In this document: positions 1-8,673 of the stretch, piece by piece
Layout of the letters: every line of letters starts with the position of its first letter
Position numbering within the stretch: the first letter of the stretch is position 1
Assembly: GCF_035917455.1 (NCBI RefSeq)
Contig: NZ_CP109078.1
Location: 7,610,001-7,674,000, forward strand
Direction: 5' to 3'
DNA from: Micromonospora sp. NBC_01796
GTDB taxonomy: Bacteria > Actinomycetota > Actinomycetes > Mycobacteriales > Micromonosporaceae
DNA length: 64,000 nt
Notes under the pieces: model-generated
Databases searched by the model: none
What the model saw: only the letters and a program-made list of their open reading frames with translations
What the model was told of the DNA's origin: nothing
Translations under genes and position numbers: made by a program

Positions 1-569
1 GAACAAGCCCGCTACACCGCCATCATGGGACCCAGCGGCTCCGGCAAATCCACCCTCATGCACTGCCTCGCCGGACTCGACTCCGTCACCCGCGGCACCA
101 TCCACATCGGCGACACCACCGTCACCGGACTCAACGACAACGGACTCACCAAACTCCGCCGCGACAAAGTCGGCTTCATCTTCCAACAATTCAACCTCCT
201 CCCCACCCTCACCGCCGAAGAAAACATCCTCCTCCCCCTCTCCATCGCCGGCCGCAAACCAAACCCCGACTGGTACAACACCGTCATCAAAACCGTCGGA
301 CTAGCCGACCGACTCCACCACCGACCCAACCAACTCTCCGGCGGCCAACAACAACGCGTCGCCTGCGCCCGCGCCCTCGTCGCCAAACCCGACGTCATCT
401 TCGCCGACGAACCCACCGGAAACCTCGACAGCCGAGCCGGCGCAGAAGTCCTCACCTTCCTCCGCGACAGCGTCCGCAACCACCACCAAACCATCGTCAT
501 GGTCACCCACGACCCCGTCGCCGCCAGCTACGCCGACCGCGTCATCTTCCTCGCCGACGGCGCCATCGT
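1..569 (+). repeat. Long direct repeat, copy A (569 bp, ABC ATPase core)
   Basis: Direct repeat of 3674-4242 at an offset of 3673 bp. By eye I find no difference between copies until position 570, after which both sequence and codon style diverge. The left end is cut by the window, so the true repeat may be longer. Confidence 0.88.
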
Positions 570-657
570 GGACGAGTTGACCGACCCCACGGCGGAGGCG
601 GTGCTCGACACCCTCAAGCACCTGGACGTGCTGGCCCACCAGGCCGAGGTGGCGTGA
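1..657 (+). CDS. ABC transporter ATP-binding protein (5' partial)
   Basis: ATPase of a MacB/LolD-type exporter; it powers the FtsX-like permease encoded immediately downstream. The reading frame is open from base 1, so the N-terminus lies outside the window. Visible are Walker A GPSGSGKST, Q-loop QQFN, signature LSGGQQQR, Walker B VIFADEP and the H-loop histidine in MVTHD. By comparison with the paralogue at 3557 about 39 residues are missing. The stop overlaps the permease start (TGATG), indicating translational coupling. Bases 1-569 appear identical to 3674-4242 and use CAA, AAA, GGA and C-ending codons, whereas the last ~30 codons and the permease use CAG, AAG and CTG. Function class is certain; substrate unknown. 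Confidence 0.93.
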   Translation, partial: EQARYTAIMGPSGSGKSTLMHCLAGLDSVTRGTIHIGDTTVTGLNDNGLTKLRRDKVGFIFQQFNLLPTLTAEENILLPLSIAGRKPNPDWYNTVIKTVGLADRLHHRPNQLSGGQQQRVACARALVAKPDVIFADEPTGNLDSRAGAEVLTFLRDSVRNHHQTIVMVTHDPVAASYADRVIFLADGAIVDELTDPTAEAVLDTLKHLDVLAHQAEVA

Positions 658-3215
658 TGCTGCGTGCCACGCTGAAGAGCCTGCTCTCACGCAAGCTCCG
701 GCTGGTCCTGTCCGGTTTCGCGATCATCCTCGGCGTGATGTTCGTGGCCAGCGCCTTCGTGCTCACCGACAGCCTCGGCGGCCGGTTCGAGCAGCTGTTC
801 CAGACCATCAACAAGGACGTCGCGGTCCAGGTGCAGGCCACCGACGAGGCGCGGGAGGAGGTGACTCCGCCGCTGCTGACCGAGGCCGACCTGGATCGGC
901 TGGCCGCGGTCGACGGGGTCCGCGCGGTCGCCGGGGACGCCAGTTCGGAGGGGATAACCCCGTTCCGCAAGGACAACGGCAAGGCACTGCCTGCCGGCGC
1001 CCCGCACCTCGGGATCGGGCTGGCCGACGACGACTTCGTCGCCGACGGTCTGCTGCACGTGGCGGAGGGTCGGGCCGCACAGGCCGACAGCGAGGTCACC
1101 CTGACCCGCTACACGGCCGAGCAGACCGGTCACAAGATCGGTGACCGGATCAAGATCTACGTGCCGCGGAGCGCCACCAGCCCGGAGTGGACCGTGGTCG
1201 GTCTGCTGGAGTACTCGGGCGGGCGGACGTCGCTCGGCGGCGAGACGATGGTCGGGTTCACCGTGCCGGAGGCGCAGCGCCTCTTCTACGGCACCACCGG
1301 GGTGTTCGGCGCCGCCCAGCTCGAGGCCGAGCCGGGGGTGTCGCAGGAGACCCTGAAGCAGCGGGTCGCCACGGCCACCCCGGCCGGGTTCGAGGCGATC
1401 ACCGGTCAGGAGGCGGCCGACGAGCAGGCGTCCCAGCTCAAGCAACTGCTCACCTTCGTGAACTGGTTCTTCCTCGGCTTCGCGTTGATCGCCCTGCTGG
1501 TCGGGATGTTCCTGATCTTCAACACCTTCAACATCATCATTGCCCAGCGGTCGCGGGAACTGGCACTGCTGCGGGCACTCGGGGCGAGCTGGCGGCAGGT
1601 CACCGGCAGCGTGCTGGTCGAGGCAGTGGTGGTGGGCGTGATCGCGTCCACTCTGGGCCTGGGCGCGGGCATCGCGGTCGCGGCGGGGCTGCAGGCGCTC
1701 ACCGGTGCCCTCGGTTTCCCCCTGCCCGAGGGCGGGCTCACCGTCAGCGGCACCGCCATTCTGGCGTCGTACCTGGTCGGCGTCGTGATGACGGTGATCG
1801 CGGCGCTGGTCCCGGCGGTCCGGGCCGCAGGAGTGCCGCCGATCGCGGCCATGCGCGACGTGGTCCGGCCGGACAAGTCACTGCGCGGGCTGACCATCAC
1901 CGGTGGGGTGATCACCGCGATCAGCGTCGCGCTGCTCAGCATCGGGCTGGTCGGCGTGGAAGGGCTGACCGCGGTGGCGCTCGGCGGTGGCGTACTGCTC
2001 GCCGTGGTCGGGGTGGCGCTGCTCTCCCCGGCGCTGACCCGCCCGGTCGCCGGGACGATCGGGCTCCTGGTGAGCTGGGGCACCGCGACCGGGATCGGCC
2101 GGCGCAACACGCTGCGCAATCCGCGCCGGACCGCGGTGACCGCCGCCGCGCTGATGGTCGGCGTGACCCTGGTCAGTGCGGTCAGCGTGATCGGCGCGTC
2201 GCTGAAGGCCAGCGTGACGGACCTGGTGGAGAACGACCTGAGCGCCGCGGTCATCGTGACCACGGGCGTGGTGGCGCCGCCGACCGGCAAGGAGGGATTC
2301 GATCCGGCCCGGCTGGACCAGGCGGCCCGGATTCCGGGCGTCACGGCGGTCCTCGCGACCCACCTCGCGGTGCTGCCGGTCGACGGCAACGCGAACTCGT
2401 ACGTCCAGGCGGCGGATCTGCCGACCGCCCGGTCCCTGATGTCGATGGAGCAGGTGTCCGGCACGTTGACCCCGACCGGGCAGAACGAGGCGATCGTCGA
2501 CGACGGCACCGCGGAGACCAACGGCTGGAAGCTCGGCAGCACCTTCGTGGTCACCATGCCGGTGGGCGGCGACCGGACGTACACGATCGCCGGGATCTAC
2601 CAGCGGACGACGGTGGCCAACGGCGTGATCCTGCCCCCGTCGCAGGTGAAGTACTTCGCCGGGCCGCTGGCCTTCCAGGGCCTGGTCCAGGTTTCCGAGG
2701 GTACCGACGTGATCGCGGTGACCCGCCAGGTCGAGCAGCTCATGGCCGACTACCCGCTGGTCAGCGTGGTCGACCAGGCGAGCTTCATCAAGCAGCAGAC
2801 CTCGGCGGTGGACCAACTGCTGGTGATCTTCTACGTGCTGCTGGCGCTGGCCGTACTGGTGGCGTTCCTCGGCATCATCAACACCCTGGTGCTCAGCATC
2901 TACGAACGCACCCGGGAGTTGGGTCTGCTGCGGGCGGTGGGCATGGGCCGCCGGCAGATCATGGCGATGGTGGGTGTGGAGTCACTGCTGATGGCCGTCT
3001 TCGGCTGCCTGCTCGGGGTCGGACTCGGGGTGGCGCTCGGGGTCACGGTCACCGAGGTGCTGCGCAACCTGGACGCGATCTCGATCGTCGCGCTGCCGTA
3101 CCTTCAGCTCGTCGGTTTCCTGGTCGCGGCCGCGCTGGCCGGGGTACTGGCCGCCGCGTGGCCGGCCTGGCGGGCGTCGCGGCTCAACGTGCTGCAGGCG
3201 ATCTCGTACGAGTAA
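657..3215 (+). CDS. FtsX-like ABC transporter permease (unit 1)
   Basis: Large permease of the MacB/FtsX superfamily, 852 aa. It has an N-terminal membrane helix (about residues 15-40), a periplasmic-type MacB core domain, three helices around 270-390, a central hydrophobic pair and second extracytoplasmic domain, and three C-terminal helices ending in the typical WRASRLNVLQAISYE tail. Two FtsX repeats in one chain are usual for actinobacterial members. ATG at 657 was chosen over the GTG three bases upstream because the paralogue at 4324 begins with the same MLRATLKSLL at the same TGATG junction. It pairs with the upstream ATPase. Transported substrate cannot be inferred. Confidence 0.93.
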   Translation: MLRATLKSLLSRKLRLVLSGFAIILGVMFVASAFVLTDSLGGRFEQLFQTINKDVAVQVQATDEAREEVTPPLLTEADLDRLAAVDGVRAVAGDASSEGITPFRKDNGKALPAGAPHLGIGLADDDFVADGLLHVAEGRAAQADSEVTLTRYTAEQTGHKIGDRIKIYVPRSATSPEWTVVGLLEYSGGRTSLGGETMVGFTVPEAQRLFYGTTGVFGAAQLEAEPGVSQETLKQRVATATPAGFEAITGQEAADEQASQLKQLLTFVNWFFLGFALIALLVGMFLIFNTFNIIIAQRSRELALLRALGASWRQVTGSVLVEAVVVGVIASTLGLGAGIAVAAGLQALTGALGFPLPEGGLTVSGTAILASYLVGVVMTVIAALVPAVRAAGVPPIAAMRDVVRPDKSLRGLTITGGVITAISVALLSIGLVGVEGLTAVALGGGVLLAVVGVALLSPALTRPVAGTIGLLVSWGTATGIGRRNTLRNPRRTAVTAAALMVGVTLVSAVSVIGASLKASVTDLVENDLSAAVIVTTGVVAPPTGKEGFDPARLDQAARIPGVTAVLATHLAVLPVDGNANSYVQAADLPTARSLMSMEQVSGTLTPTGQNEAIVDDGTAETNGWKLGSTFVVTMPVGGDRTYTIAGIYQRTTVANGVILPPSQVKYFAGPLAFQGLVQVSEGTDVIAVTRQVEQLMADYPLVSVVDQASFIKQQTSAVDQLLVIFYVLLALAVLVAFLGIINTLVLSIYERTRELGLLRAVGMGRRQIMAMVGVESLLMAVFGCLLGVGLGVALGVTVTEVLRNLDAISIVALPYLQLVGFLVAAALAGVLAAAWPAWRASRLNVLQAISYE

Positions 3216-3230
3216 GCAACCGCCGGTACG

Positions 3231-3264
3231 AGTGCGGGGTGGGCGTTCGCGCCCGCCCCGCACT
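3231..3264 (+). terminator. GC-rich hairpin with UUCG loop after unit 1
   Basis: A 15-bp stem (AGTGCGGGGTGGGCG with CGCCCGCCCCGCACT, one G-T wobble) closes a TTCG loop 15 bp after the permease stop. There is no T-tract, as is common in high-GC actinobacteria. It separates the two exporter units. Confidence 0.7.
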
Positions 3265-3427
3265 GCCATTTCTGCCGGTGAAGGCGCTCGGTGACCGGGT
3301 CGGGCATGCTCGACGATCCGGTCAAATCACCACACGAAGCGCTCCGTTGCGGAAAGATCCGGTAGGGCGATCGGAATGGGTCGCCAGCAGTCAGGGGCAA
3401 CCCTGAGTGGGCATCCGGGCCGACCCG

Positions 3428-3444
3428 CAGCGGAATATCCGCTG
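3428..3444. promoter_or_regulatory. Palindrome in the leader of exporter unit 2
   Basis: CAGCGGAATATCCGCTG has 7-bp perfect arms around a 3-bp centre, in the 292-bp gap between the hairpin and the unit-2 ATPase start. Position fits an operator, but no candidate regulator is encoded next to it. Inference only. Confidence 0.35.
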
Positions 3445-3556
3445 TGGCTCCACCCAGGGGTGGACGAGTCGGGCTTCGGCGGCACCGACGATGGAGACTG
3501 CCGGCCGGACCAGGGGTGCCCGGACGGATCAGACTTTTCATCGAAGGAGAATTCGA

Positions 3557-4324
3557 GTGACCGCGACGGTAGGCCAGAACACGCAGGCGGCTGCGCGTGC
3601 CAACGAGGTTTGGAAGGTGTACGGCAGCGGTGAAGCGCAGGTCATCGCCCTACGCGGAGTCACCGCCGAATTCGAACAAGCCCGCTACACCGCCATCATG
3701 GGACCCAGCGGCTCCGGCAAATCCACCCTCATGCACTGCCTCGCCGGACTCGACTCCGTCACCCGCGGCACCATCCACATCGGCGACACCACCGTCACCG
3801 GACTCAACGACAACGGACTCACCAAACTCCGCCGCGACAAAGTCGGCTTCATCTTCCAACAATTCAACCTCCTCCCCACCCTCACCGCCGAAGAAAACAT
3901 CCTCCTCCCCCTCTCCATCGCCGGCCGCAAACCAAACCCCGACTGGTACAACACCGTCATCAAAACCGTCGGACTAGCCGACCGACTCCACCACCGACCC
4001 AACCAACTCTCCGGCGGCCAACAACAACGCGTCGCCTGCGCCCGCGCCCTCGTCGCCAAACCCGACGTCATCTTCGCCGACGAACCCACCGGAAACCTCG
4101 ACAGCCGAGCCGGCGCAGAAGTCCTCACCTTCCTCCGCGACAGCGTCCGCAACCACCACCAAACCATCGTCATGGTCACCCACGACCCCGTCGCCGCCAG
4201 CTACGCCGACCGCGTCATCTTCCTCGCCGACGGCGCCATCGTCTCCGAACTGATCGAACCGACCCCGGAGACCGTGCTCGACACGATGAAGAAGCTCGAC
4301 GGGCTCGCCGAGGCGGGGATCTGA
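3557..4324 (+). CDS. ABC transporter ATP-binding protein (unit 2)
   Basis: Complete 255-aa ATPase for the following permease. Walker A spans residues 49-57, signature LSGGQQQR 151-158, Walker B VIFADEP 171-177 and the H-loop H209. GTG at 3557 is preferred because a clear Shine-Dalgarno GAAGGAG lies 7 bp upstream; longer versions of the frame have no ribosome site and poor composition. The stop overlaps the permease start (TGATG). Residues from about 40 to 229 are identical to the unit-1 ATPase and are encoded by the same C-rich, CAA/AAA/GGA-preferring DNA, unlike the ends of the gene. MacB/LolD subfamily by the Q-loop and signature context; substrate unknown. Confidence 0.95.
   Translation: MTATVGQNTQAAARANEVWKVYGSGEAQVIALRGVTAEFEQARYTAIMGPSGSGKSTLMHCLAGLDSVTRGTIHIGDTTVTGLNDNGLTKLRRDKVGFIFQQFNLLPTLTAEENILLPLSIAGRKPNPDWYNTVIKTVGLADRLHHRPNQLSGGQQQRVACARALVAKPDVIFADEPTGNLDSRAGAEVLTFLRDSVRNHHQTIVMVTHDPVAASYADRVIFLADGAIVSELIEPTPETVLDTMKKLDGLAEAGI
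3674..4242 (+). repeat. Long direct repeat, copy B (569 bp, ABC ATPase core)
   Basis: Second copy of bases 1-569. The foreign codon style begins slightly earlier, near 3640, and stops abruptly at 4242, where the two ATPase genes become different. This is what gene conversion or recent segmental duplication would leave. Confidence 0.88.
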
Positions 4325-6876
4325 TGCTGCGCGCAACCCTGAAGAGCCTGCTCGCCCGCAAGGTCAGGTTGATCCTGTCCGGGCTGGCCGTGGTGCTGGG
4401 CGTCATGTTCGTCTCCGGCTCGTTCGTGCTCACCGACACCCTCGGGCGTTCCTTCGACTCGGTGTTCAGCGACGCGTACGCCAACACCGACGTGAACGTG
4501 GCGGCGAAACCGAAGATCGCGATGAACGAGTTCGAGGGCGAGCAGCTCGCGAACCCGCTGCCGGCGGCCACCCTGGACGCCGTACGGAAGGTGCCCGGTG
4601 TTGCCGAGGCGACCGGGGTGGTGGCGACCGACGGTGCCCGCCTGATCGGCAGCAACGGCAAGGTCGTCACCTCGTTCGGGCCGCCGCAACTCGGCGAGAA
4701 CTGGACCGGCGAGGACGACCTGGTGAAGTTGCGCGAGGGCCGCGCCCCGACCGCCGACACCGAGATCGTGATCAACGCCGGGCTGGCCAAGGCGGCCAAG
4801 GTCAAGGTCGGCGACCGGGTCGGCGTACTGGTCGACCTGGCGCCGAAACAGGAGTTCACCCTGGTCGGGGTCTTCGGTTACAGCGGTGACCGGGACAGCC
4901 TCGGCGGGGTCAACGAGGTGGCGTTCACCGACCCGGTCGCCCAGCGGCTGATGCTCGGGGAGACCAACGTCTTCACCAACATCGCCGTACGCGCCCAGGA
5001 CGGGGTCGACCAGGCCACGCTGCGCGACCGGGTCGCGGCGGCGGTCGGCGACGGGTACGAGGTGAAGACCGGCAAGCAACTCTCCGCCGACTCCTCGGCC
5101 GGGTTGAAGGAGGGACTGGCCTTCTTCAACCAGATCCTGCTCGGCTTCGCCGGGGTGGCGCTGCTGGTCGGCACCTTCCTGATCCTCAACACCTTCTCGA
5201 TCATCGTGGCGCAGCGCACCCGTGAGCTGGCCCTGATGCGGGCGATCGGGGCCAGCGGCAGGCAGGTGATCCGCTCGGTCCTGGTCGAGGCGGTGGCGAT
5301 CGGCCTGGTCGCCTCGATCCTGGGCCTGGGCGCCGGGATCGGGGTCGGTGCCCTGCTGGCGTACGCTTTCGGGCAGTTCGGCGGCGGCCTGGAACTGGCC
5401 GGCGTGGGTGTGCCACCGATCGCGGTGATCAGCTCGTTCGCGGTCGGGATCCTGATCACGGTGGTCGCCGCGCTGATCCCGGCGATGCGCGCCTCCCGGA
5501 TCCCGCCGATCGCGGCGATGCAGGACGTGGCCACCCCGGATCGCCCCCTGACCAAGCTCACGGTAGCCGGAGCGGTGGTGTCGGTACTCGGTGCCGGGCT
5601 GCTGACCCTGGGTCTGACCGGTACGGCCGGCGACGCGATCCTCGGCACCATCCTGGGTGGTGTGCTGCTCGCGTTCATCGGGGTGGCCCTGCTGACCCCG
5701 GTGATCAGCCGGCCGGTGGTGTCCCTGCTCGGCCGGATCTTCTCCTGGTCGGTGCCGGGCAAGCTCGGCCGGCTCAACTCCGGTCGCAACCCGCGTCGGA
5801 CCGCGATCACCGCCGCCGCCCTGATGATCGGCATCGCGCTGGTCACCGGAGTGACGATCATCCTGGACTCGGCCAAGTCGAGCATCTCGGGGCTGGCCGA
5901 GGACACCATCAGCGCCGACCTGGTGATCTCCGGTGCGCAGTCCGGGCCCCGGCCGCCGACCTTCGACCCGGTGGTCCTGGACCGGGCCGCCGCCCTGCCC
6001 GGCGTGAAGGCCGTCGCCGGTTTCTGGGGCGACATGGCGCTGGTCAACGGGAAGCGCGAATTTGTCAACGCGACCAACGACGTGCCGGCGATGCGGGACA
6101 TCTACGGGCTGAAGGCGACCGCCGGCAGCATCGACTCGCTCACCCCGGACCAGGTGCTGGTCGACGCCGACACCGCGCGGGACCTCGGCCTCGCCGTCGG
6201 CTCCACCGTGCCGGTGCAACTGTCCCGGGGTGACCCGCACACCTACGCGATCAGCGGCATCTATGCCGATTCGGAGCTGTACAGCGGCTTCCTGCTGCCG
6301 CCGGCCGCGACGAAGGACTTCGCCATTCCCCGGCCGTCGCAGGGCTACGTGCAACTGGACCCGGGCACGTCGGTCGGGCAGGTGCTGCCGGCGGTCGAGT
6401 CGCTGCTCGCGGACAGTCCCGAGGTGTCGGTGGCCGACCGGGCTGCGTTCATCAAGCAGCAGACCGGGCAGTTCGACACCCTGCTCCGGATGATCCAGAT
6501 CCTGCTGGCGCTGGCGATCCTGATCGCCGTACTCGGGATCGTGAACACGCTGGCGTTGTCGGTGCTGGAGCGGACCCGCGAGTTGGGGCTGCTCCGGGCG
6601 ATCGGGCTGAACCGGGCCCGGACCATGTGGATGGTGACCGTGGAGGCCGTGGTGATCTCGGTCTTCGGCGCGCTGCTCGGGATGGCCGTCGGCACCGGTC
6701 TCGGTGCGGCTGTGGTCCGCGCGCTACGCGACGACGGCATCACCGATCTGGTCCTGCCGTGGGCGCAGCTCGGCGTACTGATCGGCCTGGCCGCGGTGGT
6801 CGGCGTGGTCGCGGCGGTGCTGCCGGCGATCCGTGCCGCCCGGATCAACGTGTTGGGGGCCATCGCGCACGAATAG
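4324..6876 (+). CDS. FtsX-like ABC transporter permease (unit 2)
   Basis: 850-aa paralogue of the permease at 657. N-terminal MLRATLKSLLARKVRLILSG membrane anchor, MacB core domain, three helices around 265-390, second extracytoplasmic domain, and three C-terminal helices with the ending ARINVLGAIAHE. The start codon overlaps the ATPase stop. Unlike the ATPases, the two permeases are clearly diverged along their whole length and have ordinary high-GC codon use, so they probably export or handle different substrates while sharing nearly the same motor. Confidence 0.94.
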   Translation: MLRATLKSLLARKVRLILSGLAVVLGVMFVSGSFVLTDTLGRSFDSVFSDAYANTDVNVAAKPKIAMNEFEGEQLANPLPAATLDAVRKVPGVAEATGVVATDGARLIGSNGKVVTSFGPPQLGENWTGEDDLVKLREGRAPTADTEIVINAGLAKAAKVKVGDRVGVLVDLAPKQEFTLVGVFGYSGDRDSLGGVNEVAFTDPVAQRLMLGETNVFTNIAVRAQDGVDQATLRDRVAAAVGDGYEVKTGKQLSADSSAGLKEGLAFFNQILLGFAGVALLVGTFLILNTFSIIVAQRTRELALMRAIGASGRQVIRSVLVEAVAIGLVASILGLGAGIGVGALLAYAFGQFGGGLELAGVGVPPIAVISSFAVGILITVVAALIPAMRASRIPPIAAMQDVATPDRPLTKLTVAGAVVSVLGAGLLTLGLTGTAGDAILGTILGGVLLAFIGVALLTPVISRPVVSLLGRIFSWSVPGKLGRLNSGRNPRRTAITAAALMIGIALVTGVTIILDSAKSSISGLAEDTISADLVISGAQSGPRPPTFDPVVLDRAAALPGVKAVAGFWGDMALVNGKREFVNATNDVPAMRDIYGLKATAGSIDSLTPDQVLVDADTARDLGLAVGSTVPVQLSRGDPHTYAISGIYADSELYSGFLLPPAATKDFAIPRPSQGYVQLDPGTSVGQVLPAVESLLADSPEVSVADRAAFIKQQTGQFDTLLRMIQILLALAILIAVLGIVNTLALSVLERTRELGLLRAIGLNRARTMWMVTVEAVVISVFGALLGMAVGTGLGAAVVRALRDDGITDLVLPWAQLGVLIGLAAVVGVVAAVLPAIRAARINVLGAIAHE

Positions 6877-6897
6877 CCGCTCCGGGGGACGGGGGGT

Positions 6898-6931
6898 GGT
6901 GGGGCGGCGTCCGGGGGGACGCCGCCCCACC
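6898..6931. terminator. Bidirectional terminator hairpin
   Basis: Perfect 15-bp stem (GGTGGGGCGGCGTCC with its complement) and GGGG loop between the convergent permease and HAD genes; it sits 21 bp after one stop and 7 bp from the other, so it can serve both strands. Confidence 0.8.
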
Positions 6932-6938
6932 GCACGTC

Positions 6939-7598
6939 TCAGGCCGGCGTGGTGGGCAGGTCCAGCGGGGCCACCAGGCGGGCCAGCAGGTCCAGGTCCG
7001 CACCGGTCAGGCTCTCCAACAGGTGTACGCCGTCCACCCGGCCCAGCGGCACCTCGCTGGGCACCGCGAGTACGGCGGCACCGGCGGCAACCGCACTGGC
7101 CACCCCGGCCGGCGAGTCCTCGATCGCCACACACCGCTCGATCGGCACCCCGAGCATCCGGGCGGCGGTCAGGTACGGCTCCGGATCCGGTTTCGTCGCC
7201 AGCACCTCGTCACCGCAGACCACCACGTCGAACCGGTCCCGTCCGAGGGTTTCGAGGGCGACCTCGACCAGTTGCCGAGCGGTGGAGGTGACCAGCGCGG
7301 TCGGGATCCCGGCGGCCCGGACCAGGTCCAGCAGCCCGACAGCGCCGGGACGCCAGGGCAGTCCGGCGACGAAGAGCTCGGCCATCCGCTTCTCCAGCCA
7401 GGCCGCGCCGTACGCGGGGTCCCGGTCCTGGGCGAGGTCGGTGTTCAGGATCGCCATCGAGCTGGCCATGCTGGAGCCGATCATCGCCAACCGGGCGGGC
7501 TCGGAGAGCCGACCGCCGTAGTGGGCGGCCAGTTCGTGCAGGGCGACGTCCCACAGCTTCTCGCTGTCGACGAGCGTGCCGTCCATGTCGAAGAGCAC
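6939..7598 (-). CDS. HAD-family hydrolase (beta-phosphoglucomutase/phosphatase type)
   Basis: 219-aa subclass-I HAD enzyme. Motif I DMDGT begins at residue 4, motif II is the threonine/serine in TALVTSTAR, motif III lysine in VLATKPDPEPY and motif IV in IEDSPAGVASA. This pattern is that of sugar-phosphate phosphatases and beta-phosphoglucomutase-like proteins; substrate cannot be told. GTG at 7598 puts the DMDGT motif unusually close to the N-terminus. A GGGAGGAT ribosome site lies before an in-frame CTG at 7622, so translation might begin there and add eight residues. Single gene, convergent with the exporter. Confidence 0.9.
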   Translation of the reverse strand: MLFDMDGTLVDSEKLWDVALHELAAHYGGRLSEPARLAMIGSSMASSMAILNTDLAQDRDPAYGAAWLEKRMAELFVAGLPWRPGAVGLLDLVRAAGIPTALVTSTARQLVEVALETLGRDRFDVVVCGDEVLATKPDPEPYLTAARMLGVPIERCVAIEDSPAGVASAVAAGAAVLAVPSEVPLGRVDGVHLLESLTGADLDLLARLVAPLDLPTTPA

Positions 7599-7730
7599 GG
7601 CGGCGGGATGCTGGCCAGTCAGGGGATCCTCCCGGGTACGAGCGCTGATCCCCCGATCATGCCAAGCACGGGTCGGGGCGGTGCGCGTACTCGGGGTGAA
7701 CTGTGGCCGATCCCTCAGGTGCCGGCGGGG

Positions 7731-8462
7731 TCAGGTCAGGTCGCAGGCGGCGAAGGAGCGCTCGTAGCCACGGAAGAAGGAGTCGATCCGCTGCTCGGCG
7801 GTGCCGTGCGAGCCCTCGGCGAACCACGGCTGGTCCGGGTCGTCGCCGACCGCCACCAGCCCGGCCCGGAACTCGTCCAGGTCACCGTCCTGGAGGTCGA
7901 GCTGCCGCTCCTGGACCGAGTCACCGATGTACGCCCCGGCCATGCAGTCGGCCTGTAGCTCCGCCTGGATCGTGAACTGGTGCTGGATGCCGAGTCGCGC
8001 CTGGATCGCGTGGGCGTACTCGTGGCCGAGCAGGAAGAACAGGAACGCGTCCCCAATCTGCCGGAAGGCGGCGACCGCCCAGTTCACGTCGTACGCGATG
8101 AAGTCCCCGGCCGGGCAGTAGACCGCGTTGTTGCGCGGTACCGCCTGCTCACCGCAGGAGACCTCCCCGTCGCGGGAGTACGCGAACACCCGCCGGACCG
8201 GCTGGAACCGCTGCCGGGACTCGGTGAACCGCTCGTCCCAGTACTGCTCGGCGAGCCGGACCGCGCCGGGGATGTCCCGCTCGAACTCCTCGACCGTGCC
8301 CGACCCGTCGACCGGTTCGCCGGATGACGGCGCCGGAGCCGGAGCGGGCTCCTCCCCCGGCGTCGTGGGTCCGATCGCGCAGGCGAGCGTGACCACCAGC
8401 ACCGTAACCAGGCCGAGCAGACCTGCGCCCCGACCGGATCGGTACCCGGTTGCTGTCTGCAT
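7731..8462 (-). CDS. Neutral zinc metallopeptidase, lipoprotein-like
   Basis: 243-aa protein of the neutral zinc metallopeptidase family (YpfJ/KPN_02809-like). The zinc-binding HEYAH motif is at residues 147-151; further metal and fold motifs include the AELQADCMAG and later EGSHGTAEQRI segments. A hydrophobic N-terminus ends in VTLAC, so C28 may be lipidated, although position -3 is not ideal for a lipobox. A Pro/Ala/Glu linker follows. ATG 8462 was chosen because GAGGAGG lies 7 bp upstream; the frame itself continues to 8618. Probably an extracellular membrane-attached peptidase; target unknown. Confidence 0.88.
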   Translation of the reverse strand: MQTATGYRSGRGAGLLGLVTVLVVTLACAIGPTTPGEEPAPAPAPSSGEPVDGSGTVEEFERDIPGAVRLAEQYWDERFTESRQRFQPVRRVFAYSRDGEVSCGEQAVPRNNAVYCPAGDFIAYDVNWAVAAFRQIGDAFLFFLLGHEYAHAIQARLGIQHQFTIQAELQADCMAGAYIGDSVQERQLDLQDGDLDEFRAGLVAVGDDPDQPWFAEGSHGTAEQRIDSFFRGYERSFAACDLT

Positions 8463-8619
8463 GGCGGCCTCCTCGGCGATCGTGGCCGCCCGACGTCCGG
8501 CGGTGGTTCCATAATTCCCGCCCGACCGGTTCCTGACCACGATCCACATTGGCACGTGCCGACCGGAGTGCCGAGCCCGGGGCCCCACGGTCGACGAAGG
8601 GCCCGGCGGGCCGACCACA

Positions 8620-8654
8620 AAGCCGGCTGGCCGTACGACACGGCCAGCCGGCTT
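8620..8654 (-). terminator. Terminator hairpin after the MFS gene
   Basis: Perfect 15-bp stem (AAGCCGGCTGGCCGT and complement) with an ACGAC loop, 20 bp downstream of the MFS stop. Confidence 0.75.
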
Positions 8655-8673
8655 CTCGTCACCGCCCGGGTGT

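Noticed and set aside
4201-6354. Long minus-strand frame opposite the unit-2 permease
   Set aside because: Low-complexity His/Arg/Gly/Asp-rich product, no start signal; shadow of the permease.
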